From positions 1-7,617 of the forward strand of contig JAISUA010000121.1 of NCBI GenBank assembly GCA_031272305.1: a DNA stretch of 7,617 bases, in the 5' to 3' direction. A program made the translations under genes and the position numbers. Source of the stretch: Clostridioides sp. (GTDB taxonomy: Bacteria > Bacillota > Clostridia > Peptostreptococcales > Peptostreptococcaceae). Positions 4,968 to 7,617 of this stretch are shown piece by piece; position 1 is the stretch's first letter, and the number at the start of each line of letters is the position of its first letter. The notes under the pieces are model-generated. The model searched no databases, had not been told where the DNA came from, and saw only the letters and a program-made list of their open reading frames with translations.

Positions 4968-6014
4968 TTATATTAAATTTTTCTTATACTTTCTTCTAAG
5001 TTGTCCACACGCTCCACCTATGTCTGAACCTCGTGAATTTCTTATAGTAGCATTTATTCCTTTACTTTCAAGTTCATCTCTAAATTTATAGATAAACGAT
5101 TTATCTGGTTTTTCATAATTACTTTCTTCTATTTTGTTAATAGGAATGATATTCACATGACATAACATACCTTTTAAAAGTTTTGCTATTTCATCAGCTT
5201 CCTTTTTAGAATCATTGACTCCTTTTATAAGAGAATATTCAAAAGTAACCCTTCTATTTGTTTTTGAAATTAAATATTTAGCTGCTTTGATAATTTCTTC
5301 TATCTTAAAAGATTTAGCTACAGGCATTATTTCTTTTCGTTTCTCATCAAATGGCGAATGTAGAGATATAGCTAAATTTATAGGAAGTTGCATATCTGCA
5401 AGCTCATACATTTTTGGAACTATACCACAAGTTGAAAGTGTAATATGTCTATAACCTATATTCAAACCTTCTTCTTCATTTACAAGTTTCAAAAATCTTT
5501 TTGTGTTTTCGAAATTGTCGAGAGGTTCTCCGCTTCCCATCATAACGATATTAGAAACTCTTTTACCTATGTCCTTTTCTACTTTTAAAATCTGATCTAG
5601 TATTTCCCATGGTTCGAGATTTCTTATCAATCCTTCTTTTGTAGAAGCACAGAAATCACACCCCATTCTACAGCCAACTTGACTTGAAATACAAACTGTC
5701 ACTCTATCAGAATAATCCATCATAACCGTTTCTATTATATTTCCATCTGGAAGTAAAAACAAATATTTTTTTGTGCCATCTATTTTTGATTCAAAACATG
5801 CTTCTTGTTCAATATTTCCTATGTCTGCCACTTCAGATAATTTTCTTTTCAAATCTCCAGAAATATTTTTCATATCATCAAAAGTTATAGCATTTTTATA
5901 CATCCAAGAAAATATTTGATTTGCTCTAAATTTTTTCTCACCTATAGATTCTATATAATCTCTAAGTTCATCATGTGTTAAATTTTTTAAAATAACTTTG
6001 TTACTACTTTCCAA
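4968..6014 (-). CDS. rlmN: 23S rRNA (adenine2503-C2)/tRNA (adenine37-C2) methyltransferase
   Basis: A 348-residue radical-SAM enzyme that methylates C2 of A2503 in 23S rRNA and, in many bacteria, A37 of some tRNAs. The CxxxCxxC cluster motif is C115-C119-C122. Cys108 and Cys336 (in GGACGQL) stand where the two catalytic cysteines of the Escherichia coli enzyme are, and Glu95 corresponds to its conserved Glu105. GSGEPL (160-165) is the SAM-binding motif. Nothing essential is missing, and length is normal for Firmicutes. I call it RlmN rather than Cfr because of the usual N-terminal region (LKNLTHDELRDYIESIGEKK) and the conserved location next to rsmB and the phosphatase-kinase pair. The start is TTG, supported by AAGGTGG nine bases upstream; the next ATG is only at residue 38. 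Confidence 0.96.
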   Translation of the reverse strand: MESSNKVILKNLTHDELRDYIESIGEKKFRANQIFSWMYKNAITFDDMKNISGDLKRKLSEVADIGNIEQEACFESKIDGTKKYLFLLPDGNIIETVMMDYSDRVTVCISSQVGCRMGCDFCASTKEGLIRNLEPWEILDQILKVEKDIGKRVSNIVMMGSGEPLDNFENTKRFLKLVNEEEGLNIGYRHITLSTCGIVPKMYELADMQLPINLAISLHSPFDEKRKEIMPVAKSFKIEEIIKAAKYLISKTNRRVTFEYSLIKGVNDSKKEADEIAKLLKGMLCHVNIIPINKIEESNYEKPDKSFIYKFRDELESKGINATIRNSRGSDIGGACGQLRRKYKKNLI

Positions 6015-6023
6015 AATGTGTTA

Positions 6024-6030
6024 CCACCTT
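6024..6030 (-). promoter_or_regulatory. ribosome binding site deciding the TTG start of rlmN
   Basis: AAGGTGG on the minus strand lies nine bases before the TTG at 6014. One mismatch to the consensus AAGGAGG. It supports the unusual start codon, since no ATG is available near the family's normal N-terminus. Confidence 0.65.
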
Positions 6031-6073
6031 TTTATAATTTAATTTTTTATAATTCGATTTTTAAATTCGAAAA

Positions 6074-6135
6074 TGAGTTTTTCTACAACTCAAATATTCT
6101 AATTTGAATAATAGTTTTTTCATAAATCGACTATT
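6074..6135. other. row of small hairpins between rsmB and rlmN
   Basis: Three short inverted repeats follow one another: TGAGTT (6074-6079)/AACTCA (6087-6092), TCAAAT (6090-6095)/ATTTGA (6102-6107), and AATAGT (6110-6115)/ACTATT (6130-6135). The first two share bases 6090-6092 and so exclude each other as complete stems. The first, read on the minus strand, ends in four T and could be a weak terminator of rsmB. All are AT-rich and individually weak. Confidence 0.3.
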
Positions 6136-6167
6136 CTTTTCGAATTAAAATTCTTTCTCTTAATATA

Positions 6168-7493
6168 TTACTGAAATCTCACTAATTTTGCAATAAAAAA
6201 ACCGTCCATACTATGAATATTAGGAAAAATTTTTATCATGCCAGTATCTTGCTGTTCTAAATCTATGTCAATAGAATCTATTTTATCTAATTTATAGTTT
6301 TTATTTTCCTTTAAAAACTCTTCTATGATATTTTCATCTTCTTCACTTTGAATAGTACAAGTACTATATACTAAAGTTCCTCCTACCTTCAAATATTTAG
6401 ATGCGTTGTTCAATATATTTTTCTGAACAATCGGAAGATCTTTTATTTCTTCGTAATTTTTATATTTTATCTCAGGTTTTCTTCGTACGATTCCAAAACC
6501 TGAACAAGGAACATCACATATAACATAATCGAATTTATCTACATTCTTGTTATCAAATTTTGTAGCATCATATTCTTGTGCTTCTACATTTTTTAGACCT
6601 AACCTCTTCACACTATCTTCTATAAGCTTAACTTTATGTGCAAATATATCTCTTGCTATTACTTTACCAGTATTTTTCATAAGAGTGGCCATATGAGTTG
6701 TTTTCCCTCCAGGAGCACTGCAAATATCTAGCACAAGAGAATTTTCATTAGGATTTGCAACCTTTGCAACAAGCATCGAACTTAGATCTTGAATAGTAAA
6801 CAGACCATCTTTGAATAATTTATTATTTTGTATTTGTTTCAAATTCTTAACTTCAATTGCTTCTTCAAAACCTTTTACTTTGTTACAAGTCACATTCATA
6901 TTTTCTAGTTTACTTATAAGTTCATCTCTTGATATTTTTAGAGTGTTTGTCCTAATATAAAGTTTTGGTTTGTGCGAGTTTTCTTCTAAAAGTTCTTCAC
7001 AAAATTCTATTCCAAATTTATCAGCCCAATTTTTCACTATCCATTCATTATATGAATATTTTATTGAGAGCTTTTTTATTTTATTTTTTTCTTTTATTTT
7101 AGTTATTTCGTCTTTTTGTCTAATAACATTTCTAAGAATTGCATTTACAAATCCAGAAGATCTGAAGTCGTATTTTTTTACAAGTTTAACAGATTCGTCT
7201 ACAGCTGAATACTGTGCTATATTTTCTAAAAAAACAATCTGATACACTCCCATTCTAAGAACTGTGATTACACTGTCGTTCATTTTCTTTACTTTAATTT
7301 TAGAAAGCTTATCTATGATGTAATCAATATAAATTTGATTTTCTACAACACCATAGATAAGCTCAGTGGCTAAACCTCTATCAATATCTTTAATATCATA
7401 ATTATTAAAGTGTTTATTGATAGAGATGTTAGAATAACTTTTATTTTTTTGTATATCATAAAGTACTTTATATGCTATTTGTCTTGCGTTCAT
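6168..7493 (-). CDS. rsmB: 16S rRNA (cytosine967-C5)-methyltransferase
   Basis: A 441-residue cytoplasmic enzyme that makes m5C967 in 16S rRNA. The N-terminal third is a NusB-like RNA-binding domain (RQIAYKVLYDI..., DRGLATELIYGVVEN, QYSAVDESVKLVKKY). The C-terminal part is the SAM-dependent RsmB/NOP2 methyltransferase: LDICSAPGGKTTHMA (motif I), DVPCSGFG with one key cysteine, and YSTCTIQSEEDE with the catalytic cysteine. Both cysteines are present. The frame also has an ATG four codons upstream at 7505, but GGAG (7500-7503) lies six bases before ATG 7493 and the family usually begins at this point, so 7493 is preferred. It comes 52 bp after the YugP-like gene and is followed by rlmN after 153 bp, consistent with one operon. 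Confidence 0.95.
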   Translation of the reverse strand: MNARQIAYKVLYDIQKNKSYSNISINKHFNNYDIKDIDRGLATELIYGVVENQIYIDYIIDKLSKIKVKKMNDSVITVLRMGVYQIVFLENIAQYSAVDESVKLVKKYDFRSSGFVNAILRNVIRQKDEITKIKEKNKIKKLSIKYSYNEWIVKNWADKFGIEFCEELLEENSHKPKLYIRTNTLKISRDELISKLENMNVTCNKVKGFEEAIEVKNLKQIQNNKLFKDGLFTIQDLSSMLVAKVANPNENSLVLDICSAPGGKTTHMATLMKNTGKVIARDIFAHKVKLIEDSVKRLGLKNVEAQEYDATKFDNKNVDKFDYVICDVPCSGFGIVRRKPEIKYKNYEEIKDLPIVQKNILNNASKYLKVGGTLVYSTCTIQSEEDENIIEEFLKENKNYKLDKIDSIDIDLEQQDTGMIKIFPNIHSMDGFFIAKLVRFQ

Positions 7494-7499
7494 AATATT

Positions 7500-7503
7500 C
7501 TCC
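7500..7503 (-). promoter_or_regulatory. ribosome binding site deciding the rsmB start
   Basis: GGAG on the minus strand, six bases upstream of ATG 7493. It overlaps the alternative ATG at 7505, which itself has no Shine-Dalgarno sequence, so the downstream ATG is the likely start. Confidence 0.6.
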
Positions 7504-7545
7504 ATTTACAAATTAAATAATAGAATTTCATTAATCTTGATAAAA

Positions 7546-7617
7546 TTAATCTCTTCTTCTATTTGATAATAACACAAGTCTTAGTAATTGTAAAATACCA
7601 ACTAAAGCTGCTGCTAC
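7546..7617 (-). CDS. C-terminal end of a membrane protein, probably YugP-family zinc peptidase (partial)
   Basis: The minus strand is open from the right edge to TAA at 7546, giving 23 residues: a hydrophobic segment beginning VAAALVGILQLLRLVLL and a basic end SNRRRD. From memory, the YugP group of neutral zinc metallopeptidases (PF04298) ends with a VAAAL..(L/I)LQLL-type membrane helix and a short charged tail, and yugP often precedes rsmB in clostridial genomes. The catalytic HEXXH region would lie outside the window, so this call rests on the tail and on gene order. Its frame, stop position and tight spacing before rsmB fit a real upstream operon gene. Confidence 0.55.
   Translation of the reverse strand, partial: VAAALVGILQLLRLVLLSNRRRD

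Noticed and set aside
5215..5454. Plus-strand ORFs opposite rlmN and rsmB (also 6970-7242)
   Set aside because: Complete overlap with strongly conserved enzymes on the other strand; no ribosome binding site.
1..7617. tRNA, rRNA or known riboswitch
   Set aside because: No tRNA cloverleaf, rRNA segment or familiar riboswitch core was seen on either strand by eye.

Overview
The window comes from a very AT-rich (roughly 30% GC by eye) Gram-positive anaerobe-type genome, most likely a member of the Clostridia/Tissierellia (for example a Peptostreptococcales or Peptoniphilaceae relative). The evidence is the conserved Firmicutes gene order yugP-like / rsmB / rlmN / PP2C phosphatase / PASTA kinase, AAGGAGG-type ribosome binding sites, AT-rich codon choice and frequent TTG/GTG starts. 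The genus cannot be fixed from the sequence alone. Every convincing gene is on the minus strand, so the order of transcription is from right (7617) to left (1).

Right to left, the housekeeping block is: the last 23 codons of a membrane protein that looks like the C-terminus of the YugP zinc peptidase family (7546-7617); rsmB, the 16S rRNA m5C967 methyltransferase (start best placed at 7493); rlmN, the radical-SAM 23S rRNA/tRNA m2A methyltransferase (TTG start); a 276-bp gap that contains a 70-bp hairpin-forming repeat; a PP2C-family phosphatase (stp/prpC); and, 16 bp further, the PASTA-domain Ser/Thr kinase prkC (GTG start). The phosphatase and kinase form the usual antagonistic pair that senses cell-wall fragments and controls growth and division. 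The two methyltransferases act on ribosomal RNA. After prkC the usual clostridial neighbours (rsgA, rpe) are absent. Instead, behind a terminator-like hairpin, there is a short-chain dehydrogenase/reductase whose active-site context resembles the YmfI type (EF-P 5-aminopentanone reductase) more than classical FabG.

The left 1.2 kb is accessory in character. It holds a 27-bp direct repeat present twice at a 64-bp period, a 62-codon orphan ORF, a 51-codon ORF made of three 14-residue lysine/glutamate-rich repeats, and a 107-codon two-helix membrane protein that lies in the same frame as the 51-codon ORF, only a TAA stop away. The cluster ends at a good intrinsic terminator (145-177), followed by a second, 69/70-identical copy of the 70-bp hairpin repeat at the left edge.

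The most interesting non-genic signals are the 70-bp nested-hairpin element (two same-orientation copies 4.86 kb apart, the one difference falling in a hairpin loop), the in-frame stop between the repeat peptide and the membrane protein, the tandemly duplicated Asp/Glu/Tyr segment in the kinase, and the hairpin plus ten-codon mini-ORF in front of the reductase.
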